Source: Trileptium ribeirensis (lineage: Eukaryota; Nematoda; Enoplea; Enoplida; Thoracostomopsidae). From it: a DNA stretch of 64,000 nt. The position numbers and the translations under genes were made by a program. A model generated the notes under the pieces. It did not search any database. It saw only the letters and a program-made list of their open reading frames with translations, and was not told where the DNA came from. This document shows positions 10,903 to 21,569 of this stretch, one piece after another. How positions within the stretch are numbered: position 1 is the stretch's first letter; each line of letters begins with the position of its first letter. The stretch is from NCBI GenBank assembly GCA_030248225.1, contig JASANE010017524.1, forward strand, positions 1 to 64,000, read 5' to 3'.

Positions 10903-12204
10903 TACAGGGTGTTTCAGAAGTAACTACCCACTGCTTGATGCTAACTATCGGTTAACTGGGCAGAGGTAGCTCGCCAGTTTTTTGTATAATTATAGACAAG
11001 TATTAAAAGTTTGGTTACATTACGAAGAGAGATCTCAGAACAGCTCCGTCTGTACACCGCCAAGCTGAATGCATTTCTCCAGTCGGGATTTGACAGATCG
11101 GAAAACTTTGGCGCATAAGTACACTGGAATTTTATAAAACGCTGATTTTATTCTGTCCATCAATTCGTGAGGGTCCTTCGCACTACTTTCATAAACATCT
11201 TCTTTCAGAACACCCCAAAGAAAGAAGTCAGGCGGGGTTAAATCTGGTGACCTAGCTGGCCACTCGATGGCACCTCTGCGGCCGATCCATCGATTCGGGA
11301 ACCTTTCGTCCAGCCAAGCGCGGCCTTCATTAGCGCAGTGAGCTGGGGCTCCGTCATGCATGAAAACAAGGTCCTCGGTTGCGATTTGCAAGTAGACATT
11401 CACAGATAAAAGTTCCAAATAGCTGGTTTTATTGACATTTCCGTCAAAAAAGAATGGACCAACGATGCCTTGTGAACAAATTTCGGCCCAGACACAGACC
11501 CCAGGGGCGTTGACCTCTTTGTTAATCGTGACATGTGGATTGTCTTCAGACCAATAAACACAATTATGACGATTAACATGATCAATGAGCTTGAAAACCG
11601 CCTCGTCGGTCCACAAAATGCGATCAAGGTCCAACGCACTGTTTCCACCATGTCCATAAATGTCTCACAAAACTAGACTCTGCGATCGAAATCATCATCA
11701 GAGAGTCCATGGATAAAACGGGGCCGAAAGGGCTTCAAGTTAAGCTCCCTGTAAAGGCGCCAAACGGAAGTATGAGAAATACCCAGCTGGAGGGAAGCCC
11801 TTCGAGTAGACTTCTGGGGGCTCCTGGATACCGCAGCGCTTAATGCAGCTTTCTGGTCTCCACTTGTGGTAGACTTTGGACGACCCAGCCTCAGCTGTTC
11901 CGCTACACTGCCGGTGTCCTCGAATCGGGAAATAATATCAGCCATCGTCTTGCGAGTAGGAGGTATTTAGTCGAGATGATTTTTCCACTGGCGTGAGACG
12001 TCGGCATAATTTCCATATTTATAGTAAAGTTTTACAACACAGATTTTTTCAGGCAGAGATCGTCGTGGGGAATCCATGGTATAAACAGTATATATTTATA
12101 ATAACCTGAAATATTAAAAACAGCGATAAACAACCATTGTGAAATATTACGCCAGAAGATATTGATTGACAAAGTGTGGATAGTTACTTCTGAAACACCC
12201 TGTA
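10903..12204 (-). mobile_element. Tc1/mariner transposon, complete ends
   Basis: A 1.3-kb element with 23-bp perfect inverted ends TACAGGGTGTTTCAGAAGTA at 10903 and the complement ending at 12204. It is flanked by TA at 10901-10902 and 12205-12206, the target duplication of this superfamily. Its transposase lies on the minus strand. The structure is whole, so the copy was once mobile, but the gene is broken. Confidence 0.9.
11035..11945 (-). pseudogene. mariner transposase, broken
   Basis: N-terminal half (11673-11945): helix-turn-helix region with GRPKSTTSGDQ and LGISHTSVWRLYREL. C-terminal half (11035-11634): catalytic domain with LWTDEAVF (first Asp), VFMHDGAPAHC (second Asp) and RSPDLTPPDFFLWG (third acid). 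By my count 41 residues separate the second Asp from the Asp of PPDFF, which would place it in the DD41D group. The enzyme would bind the element ends and carry out cut-and-paste at TA. A TAG replaces a sense codon at about 11673-11675, just after FDRRV. A one-base shift near 11630 separates FMDMVETV from DRILWTDE. The amino end before ADIISRF is also shifted. Confidence 0.85.
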
Positions 12205-12206
12205 TA

Positions 12207-13843
12207 ATGCCGGACGCTACAAGTCATGCTGAATGGCGTGACGTTATGTGTGCGTCCATTTTAGGTGCGTACACTTTGGTTGCTCTTTTGTGAAAATCAC
12301 GAGCTGCATCGTTCGAGTTCACATTCCTGCCATCGGTTTTGTCATTTTAGTGAAAGCAAACAAGGGGTGTGCGACATACGAACAGAATTCCAGTACGCGC
12401 ACTTTTTCATTTCGCACAGCGGTTCGCGTTCACCAAATGACATGCTCAATCCGACAGCTATGTTCGCGACGTATATATATTGTAGTATATGCTAAAAACG
12501 CGATTGGTAGTCGCGTTTTCCCGTGTACGTGGTGAGAAAAATTCCACTGTTCGAATCGCACCACAGGCCAACTTTTCAGCCTGTTGTGTTTCACGTCCTT
12601 TAGTCGTCAAATAATTTTTGGCTAGACCAAAGTGAAAAATTATTTACCTACCACCAAAAAATTTCCAAAAAATTTCCAAAAAATTTATTAATAGCTAAAC
12701 ACTCATGAAATATTTCCTTGATATCGAAATAGTGATTGTGATCTCACATATTGGCATGAATGTTATTCCTATCTACTCCAAACTTGGTGAAAAGTAACCA
12801 ATTCTACCAGACCATTTGTCGTGATCAACAAAAACCTCCTGAGACATATCACCTTCGTGACTGTAACAAAAATGCAACTTTAAATACGAAATTTCTTTCT
12901 AGTTCAATTAAACAATATGATTTTTTCGTGAAAAAATGATTTCAACAGCAATTTGGCGTAATCTTGTTCAACTTCTAGGCATTAAGATTTAAGAGCGAGA
13001 AGTTTCACACATAATCCTTACTAGCCTTAATACAGGACTAAATTTAGGCAAAATATATATACATTTCTGTATACTCATATGTTACCCTAAGATTCTTATC
13101 CTTAGGTTCCCGAACTCAGGCCCTATAGAACAAATATCACACATCTTCTGCCCTTAAAACTCCGCAAATGCTTATTCTTGTTTGTTAAAATGGGGTAAGT
13201 CTCTTCGACATAGCGTCCAGCCTAACTCCTTTTGCTTAGGCTACCAGGGGCTGGATAACTCGCGAACGGAGCAACCATATATTTGGATTCCTCCACTCGG
13301 GATCAAACGAAATAATTTGCCTCTTTCCCGTTTTGCCCTCGGAACTGAGGGGCCGCCCTGGAATTAATAGCAAATTACCTAGGACTTTGGGTGGTGTACC
13401 TATCGATTAAACAAGCGGCGATCGCCTGTATATATCTTTTCCCATCGTTAATATTAGAATTTGTGGCAATGTCGCGAATTTAAACCGACCATCATCAAAG
13501 CTTTTCCTTCATAAAAATAGGTTTAAAATTAGTCTTAACACAACAGTATCGGGATCTTAAGACGTACACTGTTGCCGCTTGATTTTTATGTACCAACTTA
13601 TTTCTATTTAAAATTGAAATAGTGTCGAAATTTTAAACCGAACATTATTTTTCTTTTGTCGCCGATTCACTTTTAATTGCTCAAAACAATATTCAAATGA
13701 GCCAAGATTTAAGCGGCTATAAAGGTCGTTGCCTCGTATATGTTTATCATATATTAATATACATTTGCGTGCTGTACGTAAATAGATAAATACATATATT
13801 TAATATACAATACATATATGTGTATGAGTTCGGTACGCCTATA
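12207..13843. other. no gene recognised
   Basis: A GC-richer start (12210-12600, with GCGATTGGTAGTCGCG, a small palindrome at about 12500) grades into AT-rich DNA. A short tandem of AATTTCCAAAA lies at about 12657-12685. The open frames at 12248-12535 and 13182-13367 have no motifs. Confidence 0.45.
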
Positions 13844-15239
13844 TGTCGGCGTTTACGTTATAAAAGTCCTCCATAGAGAAGTTTTGTCCCACAACAGTCT
13901 ACACCTTACAATGCAGTGGTATACAGTACATGCTTACTGAAACAAGACACATTTTCTCGCATTGTTTTCTGCGAGGCTTACTATATGATTTTACGGTTTT
14001 TTTATTTATGTGTTTGTTTGTTTGTGCTTTGTCGTCGATCGTGTTCAGTCAGAACGTCGTCTCGGCTCTGCAACTAACAACTCACTACAAAACTCAGATG
14101 TGGCTTTTGTTTTTTATATATCGAAAACCGAGTCACCTGTTTTTCACAGCTTTATCGGACGGAGCTACATAGATACATATACATGCTTTTGTTTAGTGGT
14201 ACATTAATGTGAAACAGCTGCCAGCCTGAACATTACATTTGTTTATGACGGGCAAAATTGTTTGCATTGCAAAATTTGTGCAAAGCGTAGTGCTTGGGTC
14301 GCTGTGTGACTGCATTCTTGTGGCATAAAAAACTTAGATGAAATATAACGCGCACAATGTTTCATCTTATTTGGGGCCGAAGATTCTATTTTTATTCACA
14401 ATAGAGTTAGTTCCAGCAAGTTAACATCTCGGGAGGAAAACTAATTATATTAATAAATACATTTTGGGTAGTCATAGGCACACATAAGGGGGTGTTGTGG
14501 ATGCATCCCCCATCCCAAAGATTAGGTAACCTGGAATCAAAATCCTTGAGTATAGATATCCTGGGTCAACATCCCAGGTTAAAATACCAATTTTATAAAT
14601 AACCCACATCCCTATCGACACCTACGATCAGTTCCGCGGTTAGCGCCCCTCCCCTCAAATCTGGATCCGGTTAGATCAATGATTTAGACTGTAAATTTAA
14701 AAACAATGTATTCTGCCAGTAGCATTTTATATCATCATGACAGCATTGTTATCAAGCAACGTCTACACAACACAGTGTGGTTTTCGTACATACAAAAATA
14801 CGCTTCATTATAAATGTATTGCGACAGAAGAAAAGACGAGATAATATTGCGCTTGCTTATAATGTAGAACTACTTGGCTGTCAATTATAGTAGTGTATGT
14901 GTTGGCTGTTCAGTGGCTTTAATATTCACTGTTTACTTCAGCTTCATTAAATTATGCTTACGAAGAAGCGAGAATGGACTCACTATGTTAGTAGACAGCT
15001 GCATCTGTGTGATTTTATTTAAAATAATTTTTCTTAATGCAAACTCTGAATAAGCAAGTCGTAAATATATTTTTAGGTGGATTTAATATTTGTGCAAGGT
15101 TTGCTGAAGTTAAAAGTTATAAGATCGTTTTAAAACCACATACCATCGAGGCAGCACTTTAAAATTTTGTTACGTAGGTGGTTTTTCTAGAATTCGTAGG
15201 TCTGGGGAAATCTAGATCTGGGGAAGGCTCTCGGGTATA
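13844..15239. other. MITE-like end and non-coding DNA
   Basis: At 13844 the sequence TGTCGGCGTTTACGTTATAA resembles the left tip of the TTA-flanked MITEs, but I found no matching right end. The rest is AT-rich and without recognisable genes. A small inverted pair GGTAACCTGG/CATCCCAGGTTA occurs at about 14520-14585. Confidence 0.35.
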
Positions 15240-15970
15240 TAAGCGAGTTGCACAGCTCAGTCGGTGAGTTCTCTCCGATGCTGTTGCCGCTGGTAAGTAG
15301 TGCTATTATTATTTATGTTGAAATTTTTCTTAAGTGCTGTGTATAAGAGCACTGTAACACAGTAGCAATTGGGAACTAGTGGTGGAGTTTGAGTAACTGT
15401 GGTACCCTATTAGCTAAGACGTTTGGTCGTCTTCTGGTGGCTTAAAGTTAAGTGTATAGCAGGGAAGGGCGCTAATTCCCTTCCTTTCGGTACTTTTAGC
15501 TTGTATTGTTTGGAGATTTATCTGTCTATTATCAGACCTCACGGTCACACTCACCGTTTTCAACAATTGTTCTCTTGGGTACCCTGTTACATAATATACT
15601 TAAGGATAGCTTGGGGCATACATACTGCATAGTCGTAACTTTGTATACCTATAAGTGAGTTAATCTCCGAAGCATTTGCCGCTGGTAAGTAGCTCTATTA
15701 TTATTTATGTTGAAATTTTTCTAAGTGTTGAGTATAAGCACACTGTAACACAGTAGCAATTGGGAAACTAGTGGTGGAGTTTGAGTAACTGTGGTACCCT
15801 ATTAGCTAAGACGTTTGGTCGTCTTCTAGTGGCTTAAGAGTTAAGTGTATAGCAGGGAAGGACGCTAATTCCCTTCCTTCCGGTACCTTTAGCTTGTATT
15901 GATTGGAGATTTATCTGTCTATTATCAGACCTCACGGTCACACTCACCGTTTTCAACTGTTGTTTATTCT
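15240..15970 (+). repeat. tandem duplication, 392-bp period, promoter-like
   Basis: Two copies of about 300 aligned bases, anchored on TTGCCGCTGGTAAGTAG (15284 and 15676), are offset by 392 bp and differ by few substitutions. Each contains a donor-like GCTGGTAAGTA near its start and ends at CTCACCGTTTTCAAC. The first copy is preceded by GGGTATATAAGCGAG, a good TATA box, about 30 bp before CTCAGTCGGTGAG. This looks like an LTR or a non-coding promoter/first-exon unit that was duplicated. The open frame at 15423-15632 is not convincing. Confidence 0.6.
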
Positions 15971-16270
15971 TGACCATAGTAAAATACTTGGGGCAATACT
16001 AGGAGAAATAATAAGTGCGTGTGTCTTAGCTTTTCTGTGTTTAAGGTTGAATTAGTTAAGTTAGTTGTGATTGATTTCGCTCAGAGAGTCCCGTGTCCTT
16101 GATATTTCTTGGAGGTTTATACTAAGCTTGTGTGGTGAGCTGAGTCCTAGGTCCTGAGTGCTACATTATACATCGTACGGGTTCTTATTGAAACTTATTA
16201 GGACTAGCATTGCTACATTACACTATATAATAATTAGATGGTGTATTCAACTTAACTATAATGTGAAGAT
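15971..16270. other. no gene recognised
   Basis: Non-coding sequence downstream of the duplication. It could be the continuation of the same transcribed unit, but there is no open frame. Confidence 0.4.
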
Positions 16271-16279
16271 CTGCTTATT

Positions 16280-16500
16280 GTGTTTTTACAGACAGTGTCA
16301 AGGACGCCACGCATAGATACATTACATAATGTGCGTAAATAACAGCACTGTGTAGCTAAAACCAAATAATTTTTAAAAAATCTACGGTGTATCTACAGCA
16401 TTTCATTATCGACAGTTAACTACCAATGTATACTATCTTAAAGTACCATCGTAAACACCATGGTGTCCAAGATACCCTATAATAGCCTTTTTCAAACGAC
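16280..16500. mobile_element. MITE fragment of the ATGGTGT/ACACCAT family
   Basis: Contains ACACCATGGTGTCCAAGATACC and a stretch (TGTATACTATCTTAAAGTACC and flanks) that matches 20680-20740. No terminal repeat is visible, so the limits are approximate. Confidence 0.4.
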
Positions 16501-17088
16501 TAAATATTATAAAAAATAAATATACACTCAGATGGCTAAAGTTAAGCTGCAATCAAGTCAAATTTTGCTCATATTGTGGCTCCGATGTCTATAATCAAAA
16601 CTGCAAAAGCGGAAAATAAATCCTGATATGTGAGCAGAAATAATTTGCAATGTACATGCAAGGAATGTATAACTGTGTTAATGGTTGTGTTGGTGGGGAG
16701 ACATCATTCTTAGACTTTCCAATCAACTTGTACAGTGACTCTATTTGCGTGATAATGCAATGTGCAATGCGGCGCTGATGTTTTTCGGTGAACTGAAAGT
16801 CTTGTCATTGTAACTACAAAGGACAAACAAAATACAAGAATATTGACGTACGAAAACATTAGTGATCTACACGCTCTAAAAATTGGTGTTCTTGTTTAGA
16901 AGTCAGTCATTTCCTACTCTTGCGTGAAACGAGAGGAACGAAAAGCAAAAAGCCATGTCACTACTGTTTAGCAAATATTACATGACGGCGATACCGTAAA
17001 GAATTTATTTTAAAAATTTCCACAAACATATACTATAGTAACACTTTTTACAGGAACAAAAAATTTCGTTGAATTGAAATGCCCATTT
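16501..17088. other. no gene recognised
   Basis: AT-rich, without open frames or repeats that I can delimit. Confidence 0.45.
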
Positions 17089-17440
17089 GCAGTAATAACT
17101 AATAGAACTTGTTTAAAGTTGAATACGGTAGGCCAGCAAAGCCACAGCGTGGCAGCGCTTTACCAAAGCCACAATGTGTCGTTGCTGTAGCAAATCCACG
17201 ATGGCATGTGAATATGTTGTGCCATTGCCACAAAAACGTGGCAGAAAAAAGACATTGCCACACCACGCGGTGTTTTTACTACTGCTTAGGTCTCAAACGG
17301 ATTGGAATTGTATATGTATTGCCACGCTTTTGTGGCAGAGATAAAGAATTGCCACAATCGCAATTTTCATTTCGTGGCAAAATTGTTGCATTTGTGACAC
17401 GGTGTGCAATCATTGCACGCAACTTAATGTGAACGCTGCA
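17089..17440. mobile_element. MITE saturated with GCCAC/GTGGC words
   Basis: The right tip reads GTGAACGCTGCA (ending 17440), the same tip as the other TGCRGC-ended MITEs. Inside, GCCAC and its complement GTGGC occur more than a dozen times between 17135 and 17380, often as TTGCCAC or GTGGCAA. The left end is uncertain: TTTGCAGTAATAAC at about 17088 is a possible degenerate tip. The open frame crossing it is a by-product of the repeated word. Confidence 0.5.
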
Positions 17441-17671
17441 TCACGTCACAACTGCTGTTGATTTTATCAAGGATTATAGTAGAATCGCTACGTATTTGTT
17501 AATGTTATTGCTTTCGTGTGCAGTGCAGTGCTTAAATATTTTCACCGAAATCTTATAACATGCGTTGATTTGAGCTAAAGTGTGGTACGCCGACGGTTCA
17601 AACGAAGTTCTGCTCATTTCTGCATTATAATCTTGTGGCGACTACATAGTGGCGCTTTATGACACAGCTAG

Positions 17672-18131
17672 TGCAGCATTCACAGAAAAATTCGTGCAAA
17701 AAGATTGGCAGTTTTGTCTCTTACTGCCGTCCGTAAGAGACAAAAATCTCTTAAGGCTGTCTGTATAATATTTTAGTTTCATACAGATAGCTATATGACA
17801 CTTTTGTTTCTTATAGCCGATTTTAAGATATTTTAATCTCTTACAACCGTCTGTCTTTTAGAGTTGGCCACAAGAGATAAAAGTCTTTAACGACTGGCCA
17901 TACGAGACAAAAGTCTCTTAAAGCCAACTGTAAAAGATTTCAAAACCTTACGGGCAGCTATAAGAGACATTTGTCTCTTACAGCTGGTCATAAGAGACAA
18001 AAGTGTCTTATAGCTATCTGTATGAAACTAAAATATTATACAGCCAGCCTTAAGAGATTTTTGTCTCTTACGGACGGCTCTAAGAGACAAAACTGCCCGG
18101 TTTTTTCACGCATTTTTCTGTGAATGCTGCA
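17672..18131. mobile_element. MITE 3, full-length palindrome with AAGAGACAAAA words
   Basis: A 460-bp element that is close to a perfect hairpin. Ends are TGCAGCATTCACAGAAAAAT and complement, and inner blocks such as GGCAGTTTTGTCTCTTA and the CATACAGATAGCTAT region recur in mirror order. AAGAGACAAAA or its complement occurs about ten times. Flanking triplets (TAG and CGA) do not match TTA, so the duplication has decayed or rearranged. Confidence 0.75.
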
Positions 18132-19800
18132 CGACGGCTTACAGTAGCTGTCAAAATTGAATTTACGGAAGTGTCCCCAATTGGACGCCAAAGAAGAAAC
18201 CCAAAAAGGGGGCGTCAAGAAATCGTCAACGATTGGATGGCGACAAAATCGCCATCCCACAATACAGGCCCGAAAGTCGACGTTACGACCAACGCGTCGA
18301 CTCATGGAATCAGTTCGACTTCGGCAGCGCGGAGTTCGGTCGACTTTACCGACCGGCTCCGACGCTTTAGTTTTGCGTTTAATTTTTATGTTTCGATCTT
18401 TCTCGTGGTTTGTCGTCTGGCGTTTGGAATGGGATTCGATCGATGGAGGACCCGAGCAAACATCTTCCGTCTCACGAAGGGGTCTAGCAAATGCTGTACC
18501 GGATCAAAGTTCGTAAGTAGTATCGCGGATTATATGGGTCTAGTTTCCCCGGACGCAACAGCAACAGGCCGTTCATAGGCAGTTTAATAGGTTCCTGGAC
18601 AAACCTCCAAAAAATCGAGTCCCGTTTTGGGCATGTTGAGCGATTGCACGGGATGGTGACAAATTGTATGTGACAAAATCGAAGTCCTGCTGATTCCTCG
18701 TGGTGTTAGGTAGGGCACACCAAAATGGAAGCCTCTCGTGCAGGCTTTACATGACCTTCTATTCTTGAGTTAGGGTTGCAGAATATTCCTGAGCCGACCA
18801 CGGTAAAATTTCCTTGAACATGTACGCTGAAGAAATAGGGACTTTTTTAACGGTTTGCTTTTATGGTTTACAAATTTACAGCTTAGTTAATTGTTCGACG
18901 CTCATGCCGTGTTTGAGCTTGGACAGAGATAGATGCAACTTAGGAACGGAGGACTAGCATCCGTCGGGCTTTAATAGGAAGCCGCAAAATTTGTTTACCC
19001 GAATGAGCTAATAAAATTTGGGCTTACAAAAGATTGAACAAATTCTAAGTATCCCAACTGGAGGTTAAGGTGTTTGCTGTTCATGAGGATTTGTCTTACT
19101 TGGCCCGTCTCAGTACAACTAGCAGATCCATTAGCTCATAGCATTTTGGTGTTCATTCATAAAATAAATAACTACAGACTCAGGACACCGTTTTCTCCCG
19201 AACGCTGTGGACAGGTTAATCAAACCCGCTATCCACTAGAACGGCTGACCGAAGCAATGTTAAACGACTATCCCCCGCCCTAGAACCTGATAAACGGCCG
19301 GCTGGCCGATGCCCCCAGCCACCCAAAAGTCCACCAGACTTTATTTGGTGCCGCATGCAAATAGTTTGCGATTAAAATACCCTACCCCCACCCAGAAACT
19401 ACTCGGCTAAAACAATCGAGTTTACTGGTGTTCACTGTAGCGTAGTGACATGGTCTTCTCTCGAGGCCAATGGTCAAAAAGTGAATATAGTTAAATCAGC
19501 TGACGACCGGCCCTATAGCCGCATTCAGTCTGTATCCTTGTGGGAGAAGCATCTTGTGCTCCCGCCTCCAAAAAATTTAAAATACTTCTTCCCCATACCG
19601 AGAAAGAAAACTAATTGCCTCGCCTAGGCCATTTCGGCCCCAAACGGAGCGAGTGCAAAATCCCCATTTTTCTTTGAAGCGAGTTGATCGCTGAGTATAG
19701 CTTTAATTTCACTATTTATCCTGAGTTGCCTGTTAGGCTATGTACTGCATGTGACCCTGTTCTATTTCCTTTTTCTTTCATTTTATTTGTTGCCATTTAA
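18132..19800. other. GC-richer unrecognised sequence
   Basis: Base composition rises compared with its surroundings. Two overlapping open frames (18120-18578 and 18157-18516) start inside or next to the MITE tip and share no motif with families I know. A strong pyrimidine tract precedes the acceptor at 19803. The stretch may be an old retroelement or the intron of an unrecognised gene. Confidence 0.3.
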
Positions 19801-19803
19801 CAG

Positions 19804-20009
19804 ATTCGATCCTGCACGGGGAATTCAAGCCCGCTGCAGAACCATTAGTCTTAACCGTTCAACAAGAGGGATATAGAAACATCGGCAACAAAGTCGATAA
19901 TAACTCAACTGTACAACAGTGCATTGGTCATTTGAACCGAGGAATGAAAGTCTTGGAAGTCGTCAAACAAATTCAACACGCATTCCACGCTAGCTCGAAA
20001 ATTCACTAG
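19804..20009 (+). CDS. candidate terminal exon, unknown protein
   Basis: A long pyrimidine tract (about 19760-19795) and TTTAACAG end at 19803. An open frame of 67 codons follows to TAG 20007-20009. The peptide is soluble and mixed charge, includes EPLVLTVQQEGYRNIG and ends with VVKQIQHAFHASSKIH. It has no low-complexity bias, and codon composition is unlike the flanking AT-rich DNA. I do not recognise a family. Upstream exons are not identified. It could belong to a host gene or to a decayed element. Confidence 0.3.
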
Positions 20010-20589
20010 GGATTTTCCTATATTCTTTGTTCCCACTAAACGGATATTACCCTAGTCACATTATAAGTTCCCAAAACTGAATTTATTAGAAATAGCAGGC
20101 CACGCCGTTGACCTTCCGACATTAAACTCTCAGGGCTTGTCGGAACCCTGTGGGGGCCACATAGGTAACAATGCTCTAACACGGAGCATATCAGGATCTT
20201 AACTAGCCAAAACCACTTGAGTTTCATATTTTATATTTTCATATTTTATTCCAGCGTTTAACACAACTAAATTGAACTAAACAACTTCCGATGAGTATAA
20301 GATAGGGAATAACGGCTAGGCTCCATGACCTGTGAGCAGGTGTCGGTGCTAGCCTCCCTTTGGGACCTCAGAAATCATCCAGAAACTAGACACGTGCGCA
20401 AACAATCGGGCATTGTCCGAACACGCCGCGTTAAGCCCGCCTGCGGCCTGCTAAGCTCCGTAGCTCCATGGGTCAGACCAAGAATAAGGTTAAAATTTTT
20501 AGCATTCACGGTCCGCCCTTGAGGTTACGATAGCCGGGGTCCTATGGGCATGGTGTTAAGAAGTTGCGCCATACAGCTGCGTCCGTTAT
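20010..20589. other. no gene recognised
   Basis: Mixed composition. The open frames at 20036-20227 (minus) and 20325-20522 (plus) have no motifs. Confidence 0.4.
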
Positions 20590-20812
20590 TACATATAAGG
20601 CGTGAAAAACAACATGGAGTAGCTAACACCATATAAATTTTATGGTGTGGTCTACACCATATTATTATCGTCACTACAGTACCTATGTATACTATCTGAA
20701 AATACAATCACAAACACGATGGTGTCAAACACACCGTCTATTTGATGGTGGCAGACACACTCAGGGTGGACAAAACTTTCACATGGGGGTTCTTTATAAC
20801 GTTAACGCTGCA
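20590..20812. mobile_element. MITE fragment, ATGGTGT/ACACCAT words
   Basis: The right tip is TTATAACGTTAACGCTGCA, ending at 20812 and followed by TAA, consistent with the TWA-duplicating MITE group. Interior words ATGGTGT/ACACCAT recur (TAACACCATATAAATTTTATGGTGT and later copies). It shares an internal block with 16430-16480. The left end was not found; a decayed start near 20590 is assumed. Confidence 0.5.
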
Positions 20813-21220
20813 TAATGTTTATGGTAAGGTTCTGAATTGGGTTCTTTAATGTCCCACAATAACACAAAACAATGACTATATACGAAAAAGGTCCAGTTTT
20901 TGGTGCATTAGCGCAAGCCCGAACCTGCGACTTAAGCAATGCGGAGCTCACATTAATATGCGTGCACTGACTGCACATGGTTACACAATGCACTGCCAGG
21001 GAATATAACAAACGTGCCTAGGCAGGGGTTTAGTGGAGTGCTACCCGCACTACTGAGTCGTCGGACCCCTCTCCCCGGGATCCTGGTCTACCCCGGCCTT
21101 CGGAAAAATTTGGGATAAATTGATATAAATAAAATGAATGTTAGCAAAAATGGGTCGTCAACGCGGGAGGGGGAGATTGCAACTTTTTTCAGCACCCCCT
21201 CCGCGGACGACATCCCCCTC
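20813..21220. other. GC-rich non-coding sequence before the minisatellite
   Basis: It includes CTCCCCGGGATCCTGG and a GGGAGGGGGAG patch. There is no coding frame with support. Confidence 0.4.
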
Positions 21221-21569
21221 GCCGACCCCGGCTAAAGTACTATTGTGTTAATCTGGGACTTCAAAAAACCCAATTTAGGCCGACCCCGGCTAGAGTACTA
21301 TTGTGTTAATCTGGGACTTCAAAAAACCCAATTTGGGCCGACCCCGGCTAAAGTACTATTGTGTTAATCTGGGACTTCAAAAAAACCCAATTTGGGCCGA
21401 CCCCGGCTAAAGTACTATTATGTTAATCTGGGACTTCAAAAAACCCAATTTAAGCCGACCCCGGCTAAAGTACTATTGTGTTAATCTGGGACTTCAAAAA
21501 ACCCAATTTGGGCCCACCCCGGCTAAAGTACTATTGTGTTAATCTGGGACTTCAAAAAACCCAATTTGG
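21221..21569 (+). repeat. minisatellite, 6 x 58 bp
   Basis: Six head-to-tail units start at 21221, 21279, 21337, 21396, 21454 and 21512, with periods of 58, 58, 59, 58 and 58. Each begins GCCGACCCCGGCTAAAGTAC (sixth unit GCCCACC) and carries AATCTGGGACTTC before AAACCCAATTT. Units differ by one to three bases, so expansion is recent. No frame is open through the array. Confidence 0.95.

Noticed and set aside
17109..17432. 107-codon open frame
   Set aside because: It is made of the repeated GCCAC/GTGGC words inside a MITE.
18120..18578. 152-codon open frame as a gene
   Set aside because: It starts in the MITE tip, overlaps another frame of similar length and has no recognisable motif or splice context.
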